From NCBI GenBank assembly GCA_036346375.1, contig CM070508.1, positions 21,892,852 through 21,956,851 of the forward strand: a stretch of DNA of 64,000 nucleotides, written 5' to 3'. Under the pieces are notes generated by a model, which worked only from the letters and a program-made list of their open reading frames with translations, made no database searches and had not been told where the DNA came from. Positions 1-11,000 of the stretch are shown piece after piece. Both the position numbers and the translations under genes were made by a program. Every line of letters begins with the position of its first letter. Position 1 is the first letter of the stretch. The DNA is from Guadua angustifolia (Eukaryota > Streptophyta > Magnoliopsida > Poales > Poaceae).

Positions 1-68
1 TTACACATAAAACTTCCGAAGCTGATCTATGTTCCATGAGCTAGAGAGCTCTCTGCCATCGGGCATCG

Positions 69-395
69 CTAGCCGGTAAGCCCCGTGCGATCTGTTGAAA
101 TGACTCTATAGGGGCCCTCCCACCGTGGGGATAACTTGTTGGTGTTGGATGAACCCTGAATCCGCCTCAGGGCTAGGTCCCCAACAAGGAGCTTCCTAGG
201 TCGTACCGACCGAGACGCATGTCTGTGAAGAGCTTGTAGGTAGTGCGTTGATCGTAGCAGTGCACGGTATCTTACTTCTTCTGCGAGGGTAAGGTCGAGA
301 GACCGCTCGTGCTCGAAGTTGACTTGGTCGACCAAGCTAACCCTGGCAGAGCCCAGCGTAACCTTAGGAGGCAGGACGGCTTCGGTACCGAACAC
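69..395 (-). pseudogene. Integrase C-terminal region of element A
   Basis: This piece continues the integrase after a short gap: MFGTEAVLPPKV, then a basic domain with VGDLALRRIQ and SPRWEGPYRV, the usual Tat integrase C-terminus. Bases 1-68 continue towards the 3' end of the element and hold nothing else recognisable. Confidence 0.75.
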
Positions 396-524
396 GAGCT
401 GGAAGGGTGTGGACCCTGTGGCTCGGCTTGTCGTGGTACGAATAGACCATAGGACGGTGGGAAGTTCGTCTACCCAGGTCTTGCCGCAGCGTTCGAGCTC
501 ATCTGCAACTCGTTTCTTGACGCC

Positions 525-1010
525 CTAGACAATTTGCCTGTTGGCGCGTTCCGCTGCCCCGTTGCTCTGGGGGTGAGCCACTGAAGCGAAGCATACTTTG
601 ATGCTGAATTCCTCGCAAAACTCCTGGAACAACTCACTGGTAAACTGAGTACCGTTGTCAGTGATAATTTTGCATGGAACCCCATACCTGGTAACCACGA
701 ACAAGCAGAAGAAACGAACGGCCGCCCGAGCAGTTATGGTCGAGACCGGTTCAGCTTCTATCCACTTGGTGAAGGTATCAACAGCGACGAACAGGAATTT
801 CTTTCCTCCGGTCGCCTGAGGAAAAGGGCCAAGGATGTCTAGCCCCCATGTCGAGAAGGGCCAAGCGAGCGGGATGGTCTGGAGCGCGTAGGCGGGCTGA
901 TGCGACTTCCGGGCGTGGAATTGGCATGGTCGGCAGGTGCGGACGATATCACGAGCATCCTGAAGTGCTGTCGGCCAGTAATACCCCATGCGGAAGGCCT
1001 TGCCGACCAT
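525..1010 (-). pseudogene. Integrase core of element A
   Basis: This open segment holds the integrase DDE core: first Asp in WGLDILGPF, second Asp in ITDNGTQF, and Glu in NGAAERANRQ, so all three catalytic residues are kept. The upstream part has a CxxC pair (CRPCQF) from the zinc-binding N-terminal domain. Integrase would insert the cDNA into chromosomal DNA. The frame ends at a TAG (525-527) in place of a likely Gln codon, and the rest follows in the next piece (395-69). Confidence 0.85.
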
Positions 1011-1043
1011 CGTCCTGTATGAAGAGTGTGCTCCACAGAGGCC

Positions 1044-1711
1044 TTAGTGAATATCGTTCAACAGATACTTACTCTCCTCCGCAGAGATGCACCGCGTCAG
1101 GACGCCGGAAACATTCCATCTGTAGAGCATGCCGTCCACGAGTGTGTACAAGCTCGCCCGCCTCTTGATCCTGCTCCTCTCGGCAGGGTCGGGTGGCAGG
1201 TTGCCCCTTACAAGGAAATTGTGGATGGGTTCGGCCCAAGAGGGGATACCTTCGACCACAGCGAGCATGACCTCTTGATCGGAGATCGATGGGGCCGCCA
1301 GCGTCTCCAGGATGACGTCGGGGGGAATATTGTTGTCGGAGGAGCCGAGCTTGGAGAGGAAGTCCGCACTGGATTTATCCCTCTTGGGGATGTGTTTGAG
1401 CTCCAAGTTCTGGAACCACTTCTCCATCTTGCGCACCTCGGCGAGGTACTTTGCCATCGAGTCTCCCGAGCACTGGTAGTCCTTGTTGAACTGGTTGATG
1501 ACGAGCTGGGAGTCGCCCTTCACGACCAAATGGCGCGACGCCTAAAGCCTTGCAAGCTCAGAGGCCCGCCAGAGGGCTTCATACTCTGCCACATTGTTGG
1601 TCGCTGGAAACCCGAAACGAACCACGTACCTTAACTGGTCGCCGCGCGGGGTAAGGATAAGGATCCCAGCCCCGAGCGCTTGAAAGATCTTAAGCCGTCG
1701 AAGAACATGAC
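1044..1711 (-). pseudogene. RNase H region of element A
   Basis: After the stop at 1712 the minus strand continues with MFFDG, then ATNNVAEYEALW and, in another open piece (1529-1044), VVKGDSQLVINQFN. These are the conserved blocks of the Ty3/gypsy RNase H that removes RNA from the RNA-DNA hybrid. A TAG near 1541 separates the two halves. The 1529-1044 piece runs on towards the integrase spacer. Confidence 0.75.
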
Positions 1712-3075
1712 CTAGGGCTTCTCCTCCTCGACCTGAAGCTCGAGAGCGGGCTGCGACGTCTGCTCGACCACGAAGTCGGCGAGCACTTGCGACTTTATGG
1801 CCGTCCGAGCCACGACCTGGACGTCGAACGCCGCCAGCTCCATGGCCCATTTGGCAATTCGCCCGCCATCCTCTGGGTTCCTCAGGATGTCCCCGAGCGG
1901 AAAGTTGCTCGAGACGACTACAGAGTGCGCCTGGAAATAGTGCCGGAGCTTGCGCGAAGCCATGAGGAGAGCATACAACAGCTTCTGTACCTGCGGGTAG
2001 CGCTCCTTCGGGCCGTGCAAGACCTCGCTGACGTAATAAATTAGGTGTCTTTGAGACCCCGCTCCACCACCGTAACAACCAGCGGCAACGTGGGTGGTGG
2101 CCGCGAGGTAGAGCAGCAACCTCTCGCCAGGTTGTGGCGTTGTAAGGAGGGGTTGGGACGACAGGTATACCTTCAAGTCGTCGAAGGACCGATGCGTCTC
2201 TGGAGTCCACTCGAAGCCCCCGTGCTTGCGCAGAGTTTGGAAGAATGGAAGCCCACGCTCGCCGAGCGTCGAGATGAATCTGCTGAGGGCGGCCATGCGG
2301 CCGGTAAGGCTCTGCACCTGCTTGATCGAGGTCGGGGCGCCATTTTCTCGATCGCCTCGATCTTCTCCGGGTTCGGGCCGACCCCCGAGCCCCCGATCAT
2401 GTAGCCGAGCACCTTCCTCGACGCCGCGCCAAACACGCACTTCTCGGGATTGAGCTTGATCTTGTGCCTGTTCAGGTTGGCGAAGGTTTCCTCAAGGTCA
2501 CGAACATGGTCGCCCTCGGAGGGGCTCTTGACGATGATGTCATCCACGTAGACCTCAAGATTTCGCCCGATCTGAGGTTTGAATGTCTTGGTCATCAGAC
2601 GCTGAAACGTGGCCACCGCATCGCACAGACCAAACGACATGGTCGTATAGCAATAGGTGCCAAACGGCGTGATGAAGGATGTCTTGTTCTCGTCGTCGAC
2701 CGCCAGCTTGATCTGGTGGTATCCCGAGTAAGCATCCAAGAAGCTTAGCATCTTGGCATTCGCGGTGGAGTCGACGATCTAGTCGATGCGTGGAAGCAGG
2801 AAGTTGTCCTTTGGGCAAGCCGAGTTCAACCCCGTATGGTCGACGCACATTCTCCACTTTCCTCCTTTCTTCTGCACGATGACCGGGTTGGCCAGCCACT
2901 CGGAGTAGTCAATCTCACGGATGAAATCAGCCTTCAAGAGCTTGTCCAGGTTCTCCTTGATGACCGCAACCTTCTCCGGGGAGAAGCGACGCAGCTTCTG
3001 GCGCACAGGTCGAGAGCCGGATCTCACCTGCAACTTGTGCTCGATCACCTCCCTCGGAACGCCGGGCATGTCCAC
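1712..3075 (-). pseudogene. Reverse transcriptase and connection domain of element A
   Basis: RT blocks appear in order on the minus strand: the primer-grip region with KKGGKWRMCVDHTGLN (3075-2779), then LSFLDAYSGYHQIKLAVDD and the catalytic YVDDIIVKS (2751-2173), then the connection region (2440-1712) with RYPQVQKLLYALL and KSQVLADF. RT would copy the element RNA into DNA. A TAG at 2779-2781 interrupts it where an Asp-Gln dipeptide is expected, and there is a frame change near 2400. The connection ORF ends at a TAG (1712-1714) where a Trp codon precedes the RNase H block. The catalytic Asp pair is kept, but the frame is not. Confidence 0.85.
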
Positions 3076-3132
3076 GGGCTCCCAAGCGAATATACCCTTG
3101 TTGGCGCGAAGGAAGGTGACGAGCTCGAGTTC

Positions 3133-3999
3133 CTATTTGGAACTCAGCTCGGCCGAGACATGGATGCACTTGGCCGGGTCGCTCTCCTCGAGCGGCACGG
3201 TCTTCGTCGCCCCACTGGGCTGGATCGTCGCCTTCTGGTGGGCATTCTTCGCCGTCGCCTCCGGACCGCGCTGGGGCAGCATGCCCGCAAGAGCCAAGGC
3301 CTTGGTCTCACATCCATGTGCCGCCTGCAGATCACCCCGCACGGTGATGATGCCGTTGGGGCTAGGCAGCTTCATACATCGATGGCCGTAATGGTTGGCC
3401 GCCATAAACTTAACCAAGGCAGGACGCCCGAGGATGGCGTTGTACGGGAGGTCACCCTCGACCACCTCGAAGGTGACCAGCTCGGTGCGGAAGTTGTTCG
3501 AGTCACCGAAGGTAACGGGCAGGACCACCTGCCCTAGGGGAATGGTCGAGCTCCCGGGTACGATCCCGAAGAAGGGTATGGCGATGCTCTTGACCTTCGA
3601 CCGGGGAATCTGCATCCAGTCAAGCGCTCCTGCCTGCAGCAAGTTAAGAGAGCTGCCGCCGTCGACCATGACGCGCCCGACCGCGGTATTGCTGATGGCC
3701 GGGGTCACGACCAAGGCGGTCTTCAGGTCTCGGGACATACCTTGGAGAGCGTCCTCTGGAGAGAAGGTGATGGTGGCCCCAGCCCACTTGCAGGGCTTCT
3801 CGATGGGTTTCCCAGCGGCGACCTGGTAGATGGTTCGCGCGGCGGCCTTGACCTCGCGCTTGGACTGGTAAGCCGACGAGCCGTCGAAGATGACGTCGAT
3901 CCGGCGCTCGCCCTGCTGGAACTCCAAATCGAGGTCGTCGTGCTCCGTGCCGGCGTTCACCCTGTCTGGTTGGTCGTCATCCTTCGGGAGCACGGGCAT
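3133..3999 (-). pseudogene. Aspartic protease region of element A
   Basis: An open segment of 288 codons carries the retroviral-type protease active site in the form VDGGSSLNLL, typical of Tat elements, with the catalytic Asp in DGGSS. Downstream is a conserved block around LPYNAILGRPALVKFMA. The protease would cut the Gag-Pol precursor. The segment ends in a TAG at 3133-3135, just before the RT part, at a position that fits a CAG codon changed by deamination. The upstream junction with gag is also in another frame. Confidence 0.75.
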
Positions 4000-4176
4000 C
4001 TCACCTCGCCCATCATAGAAGGCCTCCAGCTTGCTTTGCCAAGCCCCGCAGGCCCGCAGGTCGTGGCCGGCCGCCCTATGAAATAGGCAGAACTTTGCTT
4101 CGTCATATTCCGGACGCCCCTCGGCCCCCCGCAGTCGAGCATCGGCCCGCCGGGGCCCGGGTCGTCGGTCCTCCTG

Positions 4177-5854
4177 CTAGGGCTGGTTCTGCGCCTGGCG
4201 AGGTCGAGGCCGACCTTGGCGAGGTTTGGATCCCTCCCGAGCTTGCTCTCGGACCTCAAGGACCTCGCGCTGGCCATCTGCCGAAACGATCACACGCGGC
4301 AGACCTCCGCCGCCCCTGCGATCGCGCTTCCGCTTCTTGGCGGCGGCGCCGTGGTCGGCGCCCTTGGAGTTGGACGAGTCGGCCTCTGCGGGACCTAGAC
4401 CAAGCTTACCTTGATCGTAGTCGCGTTTCCAGCGGACTGCGTCATCCGCATCCGCGTACCGTTCCGCCATATGGAACAGCTTGTTGACGCTGAGGCGTGA
4501 AGTGATCTCCAGGTCTTCAGTGAGGCGCCGATCACGGACTCCGAACTTGAAGGCTTTGATGACGGCCTCGTCAGAGATGCTCGGGATCAGATTCCTCGTG
4601 CGGATGAATCGCCGCACAAAATCGTGGAGCGGCTCGCCCTTGCCCTGGATGACGCGGTCTAGGTCTTTCTCCCTCCCCGGCCGCTCGTAACAACTCTAGA
4701 AGTTGGAGAGGAGGGCGCTCTGGATTTGGCGTCACGACCTGAAGGAACCAGGCTTCTGGTTAAAGAGCCAAGTTCGCGCGGCCCCGTCCAGGACGGTCGG
4801 GAGGTAATTGGCCATGACAAGCTCGTCACCCCCGACCGCTAGGATAGCGGTCGAGTAGATAGACAAGAATTCATTGGGGTTCTTGGTGCCGTCAAAACGC
4901 TCGATCAGCGCGGGCTTGAACCGAGCTGGCCACCACACGCGACGCAGCAGGCCGGAAACGCCATGTGACCATAGGTCGACAGTCTTGTGGCCGGGTGTGG
5001 TCATCGCCGGCAAGGTCCCTGCTGCTGCCGGATTCGGAGTCGAGGCTGCCTCGGCGGCCCGACCTTCGGAGGGAACGACCACGATGCCGGGCACGGGAGT
5101 CACCTGGTAGGTAACGTAAGCGGTCCTGGACCCTACGGCGCCTGGGCGGAATGTCTGGGGAGAGGCCCGCAGACCTGCTGCCGGTCGACTCGGAGTCTGT
5201 GCGGCTTGGCTCGGGCCTGACCCTGCTTGGTATGGTGCCCTCAGGACGGCGGCGCGGCTGTGTCAAAGCCTCGTCCCGAGCCTGCTGCTGGCGAGAGGGC
5301 GCCTCCTGCGCGGGAGGCGTCTGACGGGTGCGAGGGCGACGGTGCGACGAGTTGTCATCACTCTTCTGGGAGCGGGTCCCCGAGTGCTGACTTTAGTGCT
5401 GCGGAGGTACGACCTCTGTCGCAGCCCGATCGAGCTCTTCGGCGAGGGCTCGGCCAAAGAGCTCCGACCTCGCCCTATCGGGATCAGCCATGACCCGGGC
5501 GATAGCGCGGAGGCGCTCCCCCGAGAGAGGGAGCCTGGGCGGCCTAGAAGGCGCGCCGGCCTTCTCCTGGTCCTCCCGCCGGAGGGCTGTTATGGCTTGG
5601 TTGATGGCGACATGCACCATCCGGCGAGCGTCATCGGGGGTCTGCGGATCACGGTCATCCGCATCTCCCTCCGTGCCATGATCGTCCGCCATCAGAACGT
5701 GCTGCTCGAGTGGCGGTGGCGAAGGTGAAAACAGGGACGCGGAGTCGGAGTCCGCGCCCGAATTCACGCTCGAGGAAGGTCCGCTGACAAGGTGCGCCAT
5801 GCTCCTGGGATCTTGATGTCGTTCCTGCGAATGAGCGAAGCAATCGGGCCCCAC
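4177..5854 (-). pseudogene. gag: gag region of element A (broken)
   Basis: The minus strand encodes a Tat-type capsid precursor in several open pieces (5854-5393, 5103-4732, 4617-4177). The capsid core is recognised by a stretch with RFKPALIERFDGTKNPNEF and a later block containing LTEDLEITSRLSVNKLFHMA, followed by a lysine- and arginine-rich tail. Gag would coat the element RNA in cytoplasmic particles. The pieces lie in different frames with stops between them; one break near 4697 looks like CAG changed to TAG. No intact Gag can be made from this copy. The N-terminal part (5854-5393) is low-complexity and assigned only by position. Confidence 0.7.
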
Positions 5855-5865
5855 GGTGGGCGCCA
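5847..5865 (-). other. Primer-binding site of element A
   Basis: The minus strand reads TGGCGCCCACCGTGGGGCC two bases inside the LTR. Sites starting TGGCGCC are usual in grass gypsy elements and pair with a tRNA 3' end; the exact tRNA was not determined. Confidence 0.7.
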
Positions 5866-5867
5866 GC

Positions 5868-6554
5868 TGTCGACGATCGGGATCGCCAACCGCAAGAAAT
5901 GAGATGAGGGGTTAGTGTGATACGGGACCCGAGCTGCGCTTCGCTCAAACGGTAGAATGGGGTAGACATGACGATGGTCGGAGCAAGACGACAGCGAGTG
6001 TGAGGCTAAGATTTATACTGGTTCGAGCCCCTGGGGAGGTAACAACTCTATTCCAGTCGCCCTGCGGTAGTATTCTTAGCTATTTCTAAGTACAGGGGTG
6101 TGTTACGGCTTAAGTTCTACAATGACAATGTCTAAGCTCGAGCTATGGCGTGTTGTGTGTTGTCTTCGTGTCCCTCGAGAGACTGCGCATTCTTGGTCTT
6201 ATACCTCCTCTGCACGCAACGGATGGGAGAGATTCCCGGGAAGTGGCCTTCATGCACGTTGAGGGCTGGCAGTAACTGCTCCGGACTTGATGCGCGCACT
6301 TGCTTCATCCCCACGACCCGCGTTTTGGCAACCGCCGGTCAAATGCTCGATCCGAAATCCAAGGGTGGACTACGGCTTCGAACGAGAGCCGACCCGACCT
6401 CGAGGTCGTGCGGGGCCGTGCTCGGGTCCAGCGCGCTCTAGGTCAAGCGTCTCGGCGTACGCCCAGGTCGTGGTCGAGGCCTCCCGAGTTTGGGGGGGTC
6501 TGTTGACCGCGCGCTGGGCGGTCAAGGGACGCCCAGCCCTCGTCAGTGGTATCA
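5868..6554 (-). repeat. 5' LTR of element A
   Basis: This 687-bp segment begins TGATACCACTGACG and ends ATCGTCGACA on the minus strand, so it has TG...CA ends. Its inner end lies two bases from the primer-binding site. The matching 3' LTR is not in the window, so the outer boundary rests on the TG dinucleotide and the change in base composition from GC-rich LTR to AT-rich flank. It stands about 1.5 kb upstream of the ARIA-like gene and would drive transcription away from it. Confidence 0.75.
6197..6203 (-). promoter_or_regulatory. TATA-like box in the 5' LTR of element A
   Basis: The minus strand carries GGTATAAGA within the LTR, a plausible TATA box for the element transcript. No start-site evidence is available from sequence alone. 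Confidence 0.4.
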
Positions 6555-6709
6555 TATCTTCTCAATGTATTGCCACCTGAAATTATTCTTAATATTTGTT
6601 TATATTGAATTTATTTATAGAATAGTGTCTTGCTTGTTGGAATCAAAATGTTGTCATAGGAATATTGTACTGTACAAGAGATGGGTAGAAAATTTGTCCT
6701 GAATTGAAA

Positions 6710-7432
6710 ACTCTGTGATCTAAAAATTTTTCTTCCTCTCTTGATAGAACATCCATGATTAGTATTTGTTATTAAAATTTTTTCTCCTTAGATATTTCTA
6801 TAATAATATTTATAAGGCATAACCAGTTATAGATTTTGTAATTGAATATCTAAATACCCACGATATTTTGAGGTACAGCTTGCCTGATCAGGATTGTCTT
6901 AAAATATGAACATTTGTAGCATTTTCATCTCTTTTCTTATTCTAATATTGATGGATTCCAAGACAAAATACAATTTCATTCACTATTTGTCCTGAAAGTT
7001 ATTATGCTCTGATTTATCTTCCACTTCATCCTCATCCTCGAATGAGAATATAATAGGCAATGTATTTTTACTCTAGTCTTATGCAGGAGCAGGTTCATTT
7101 TGATGGACTCCATATTTTGTCTATGATATTCTTATTCGGGGATGAGGATGAGGTGGAAGATAAATCAGAGCATGATAACTTTTAGGACAAACCGTAGATA
7201 TAATAAAGGAGATGAAAGTGCTATAAAGGTTCATATTTTAAGACAGTTCTGATCAGACAAGCTATGTCTTGAAGTATCTCGGATGTTTAGATATTCAATT
7301 ACAAAATCTATAACTAATTATGCTTTGTAAATGTTATTACAGAAATATCTAAGGAGAAGAAAATTTCGAACAACACATACTAATTATGGAAGTTCTATCA
7401 AAAGAAGAAGAAAAACTTTTGGATCACAGATG
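6710..7432. repeat. Long imperfect inverted repeat (hairpin) in the 5' flank
   Basis: Arm 1 (about 6710-7055) and arm 2 (about 7124-7432) are reverse complements with scattered mismatches and one extra stretch of about 40 bases in arm 1 near 6940-6985. The loop is about 70 bases. Matching blocks include GATTTATCTTCCAC on one arm and its complement near 7155. A transcript through it would fold into a long hairpin. Both ends carry the motif CTGTGATC, which resembles CACTA subterminal repeats, so it may belong to the CACTA-like end that follows. The stretch 6560-6709 holds nothing else I recognise. Confidence 0.75.
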
Positions 7433-7607
7433 ATTCTTTATACAAACTATCTATGATAACCTATTAGCACTAATGGTTTTACTAAGAACCATCTGAGATA
7501 AGTGTTTCACAAATGGAATCGTCTATGATGCATCATATTATCACCGATACATGCTTATATAAATACGACATTTTTGAACCACTGTGATGGTCATTTCTTT
7601 AGTAGTG
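7433..7607 (-). mobile_element. CACTA-like transposon end
   Basis: The right edge reads TTTAGTAGTG, that is CACTACTAAA on the minus strand, followed by the triplet CTA. Inside lie repeated short motifs of the type GGTTCTTAGTAAAACC and ATGGTTC, like the subterminal repeats of grass CACTA (En/Spm) elements. No transposase is present, and the opposite terminus was not found; it may have been lost or cut off by element A. Confidence 0.45.
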
Positions 7608-8096
7608 CTACTCTTTTGAGCATCGCAATTTGTGCATCTTCTGTGCATCATGATTTATGCACCTTATATTCAAGCTCAAGCGGTGAAAAAAAAACCGTTA
7701 CTAATCATGAGTACTAATTGTCCTGTTCTTTTTATCATGTTTAATGATATGACCTAGTATTTCAGGGTTCAGAGTTAAGACTGAATATTTCTAAGTCCAA
7801 ACCCTTTTCTGAATAAGAGAGTAAAAACATAAAATTTGAAGAAAAATTAAGTTCCTTTTAATACGAATTTCTTATTGTATCTACTATTTGTATCTTTAAT
7901 ACAAAGATTTACACGTAGGCATGATCATCGAAATAGAGTACGACAGCGAGGAAAGTGTACATTTTCGCACTAAAAGTGTTCAATTTTAACCGAGCACGAA
8001 ATAAAATCCCTATCGGACTAGGCGCATACTTTTTGCTTGCGGCTTCCCTCCTCCTCTACCTCCGACAAGCTCTCCCCCTTGCCGTCTACCCCTCGA
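7608..8096 (+). promoter_or_regulatory. Promoter-proximal and 5' UTR region of the ARIA-like gene
   Basis: The sequence is AT-rich to about 8010, then becomes pyrimidine-rich (CTTCCCTCCTCCTCTACC near 8043), as in plant 5' UTRs. The first ATG in frame with the protein is at 8097. No strong TATA box could be fixed; CGAAATAAAATCCC near 8000 is a weak candidate. An 8-base A run lies at 7686-7693. Confidence 0.4.
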
Positions 8097-11000
8097 ATGG
8101 AGGCGGAGCGCCACCAGCAGCAGCCGCCGCGCCCGCGCCGCAAGGGACAGAAGCGGAAGTTGGACGACGAGGCCACCGCCTCAGCCTCCGCCGCCGCCGC
8201 CGCCGCCGCCGCCACCGCGCCGTCGTCGCTCGGCAGCGCCGGCGCCGACGACGACAACGAGGAGGACGACGGCTCCGCCGGCCCCGAGATCTGCTGCCGC
8301 CACTCCCAAGCGGCGCTCTCCCGCGAGGTTCGCACGCAGGTCGACGCCCTCCACCGCTGCTTCTCGTGGCGCCACGCCGACCGCGCCGCCGCCAAGCGCG
8401 GCACCCACGTCCTCGCCGAGCTCGCCAAAAACGGTAACCTCCCACACCCAACCCCACGCCCGCCGCACCGATCCGTGCTTTTTCTGTACCCTCTCCGGCG
8501 CCGTTACTGATACGGATCTGGTTGTTGTTTTCTACGCAGAGGATGTTGTGAACGTGATCGTAGAGGGCGGCGCCGTGCCGGCGTTGGTGTTCCACCTGAA
8601 AGAGCCCCCTGCCGTGGCGGTGGCGCAGGAGCAGCAGCAGCCGCGGCCGTTCGAGCATGAGGTCGAGAAGGGAGCTGCCTTCGCTCTCGGTCTCCTAGCC
8701 GTAAAGGTTCCTTCGATTGATTTTTTTGTTTGCGCTATAGTTAAGCTTCTACTTCCATCTCATTGCAATTGCTTGAGTTATTGTTATGTCTAAATTTTAT
8801 GTGAGACGCCCGTCTCAAATATATCATTTTCTTAGCAAAATTTAACAGGATATTCTCCCCTTGTCCCTCATATGTCTATGTTCTGTAAAGCTGTAACCTC
8901 TCATGGCTTTCATAAAACACCTGGGAACTTGATTTCAAGTTTTTAAGTAAAATATGCTTCAATCTTCCCTAGTTCCCTTTAGGCAATCCATGGATATTTA
9001 TGTTCTTGAGCATGACTGCTTCATTATTAAGTTTTTAGCTAAGTTACTTTGAGAAATTTAATCATTTATTACTTGGTGTGTTGATATAACAGCCTGAACA
9101 TCAACAACTTATAGTTGATGCCGGTGCCCTACCTCTTCTGGTGAATCTCCTAAAAAGGCATAAAACTGCTACAAATTTGAGGGCAGTTAACAGTGTTATC
9201 AGGAGAGCAGCTGATGCAATTACCAATCTTGCTCATGAAAATAGCAACATCAAAACTTGTGTCAGGTTTTGTTCTATACTTTGCTGGTCGTTTGATGCTC
9301 CTTTTCCTTAGGAGTTTTTTCTGTGCTTGCTGATGGTTTTGATTTACTGCAGAATTGAAGGTGGAATCCCACCTCTTGTTGAATTGCTGGAATTTCAGGA
9401 TCTTAAGGTACAGAGGGCAGCTGCAGGGGCTTTGCGGACTTTGGCTTTTAAAAATGATGAAAACAAAAGCAAGGTGAGATATAAAAAAAGTTAAATTAAT
9501 GATTCCAATATTCATATTAGATTTAATATCAGACTTGCATCCGCATTTGACATGGTGAATTTTCCCCTCCTTGCAGATTGTTGAGTGCAATGCATTGCCA
9601 ACTTTGATCTTAATGCTGCGATCAGAGGATGCTGCAATTCACTATGAAGCAGTAAGACACCGAGTATTCATATTTTTGTTACAAACTGCACTGCTCTGGC
9701 AGAACCCCCCCCCCCCCCCCCCCCTTTTTTTTTAGGATGCTGCTTACTTGTCATGTATCTATTAATTATGCAGTTAATGTTGTTACAGAAAAATAGTTAT
9801 ATGATTTCGAATTATATTATTCTCCATTTTTCTACAATCTTGAATAAAAAATTATCCTAAACCCTTCTGGAATATAAACTTCATAGTGCTCATTCTGGTT
9901 AGCTTAATGCTGAAACATAGTATTGCTTGGGAACCTTCCAGGTGTATTTTTCAATTGAAATGGAACTACTTAAGTTGGTTGGCACCTAGCTTACAGCTTG
10001 CTCATCGTTATAATGCATTTACATTAGGAGCAATGCATGAACTATTCAATGTTTGCTGGAATATAAAGTGTGAATTCATTAATATTTGCCTTGAATCATA
10101 CTAAAGTCCTTAATTCATGATAGTGATCCTAATCTGGACGTGTGAATACTGTAAATCTCACTTTGTACTGATTTATATGGTGAAACTAACTTCCTATAAA
10201 CAATCATGTTGCACCATATTGATATTAAGATGAATCAGAATCCAGTTTCTTAAGTGTACTGAAATATGCTCGATAGATTTGTATGGCGTGAAGGATTGCT
10301 ATACTTGATTGGATGAAATGAACCTAGTGCATGAAAACAATATGAGCATGGCCTTTCAGCTCTAGCTGTTGGAACATGATTTCCATCAATTGGGACATGG
10401 ATGCGGATATCTTCCAAAGGATCACTCAAGCTCGGTTTCATGTTGCTGATCCTTACTTTATGGATGCGTTCATCATTGCGTCTTGGGGCATATGGAAGCA
10501 GCGAAATGATAAAATTTTTAGGTCCATTCCTGTAAATCTTAATGTTTGGAGGGAGGGGTTCCTTGGGGAATTCCTCCTGCAGTCTTTTAGAGTCAACGAA
10601 AGTCATCGGTCAGGTTTTCTAGCTTGGAGGGATAGGCTTGCTGCCTTTTTCTGATTTTTGCTTTGCTGGTTTCTCGCCAGCTTTGTATTCTCCTTGTTTT
10701 GTTTTCCTCTCTTGGTTAATATATCACAGCAGTGGCCTCCTCTGCTGTTTCTCCGTTCAAAAAAACAATATGAGCATGGCTCACAAAGGAATGCTAGAAA
10801 ATCTTCTTATGACTAGTTCAAACTTCAAGCTAATAACAATTCATATTGCAGACAAAATAAAATCTTCACAAAATATATTTGTAAAACTTTGCTAGTTATC
10901 AGAAGAGTAAATTGCACCAAAGGTCGTCAAACTTGCTAGTCATGTACATTAGGTCTTTTTACTAAATATTATCCTAGCATGAACTTGCTTAACAGAGCCA

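Larger units (their letters stand above)
1..6554 (-). mobile_element. Ty3/gypsy Tat-type LTR retrotransposon A (3' LTR outside window)
   Basis: Read on the minus strand, the order is 5' LTR (5868-6554), primer-binding site, gag, protease, reverse transcriptase, RNase H, integrase. This is the Ty3/gypsy order, with integrase last. The RT has the block YVDDIIVKS and the phrase LDAYSGYHQI usual in the Tat branch. The element runs off the left edge before its 3' LTR, so it is incomplete here. Several in-frame stops and frame changes break every domain, so it is non-autonomous. The outer 5' LTR end is followed by tatct (6555-6559), the expected target duplication; the partner copy is outside the window. 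Confidence 0.9.

Noticed and set aside
1026..1634. 202-codon plus-strand ORF across element A
   Set aside because: It is antisense to the RNase H block with conserved motifs on the minus strand, and its residues are low-complexity without a family match.
8018..8658. Long minus-strand ORFs over exon 1
   Set aside because: They are the reverse of the GC-rich first exon with Gly and Arg runs; the exon is supported by the ARIA family match.
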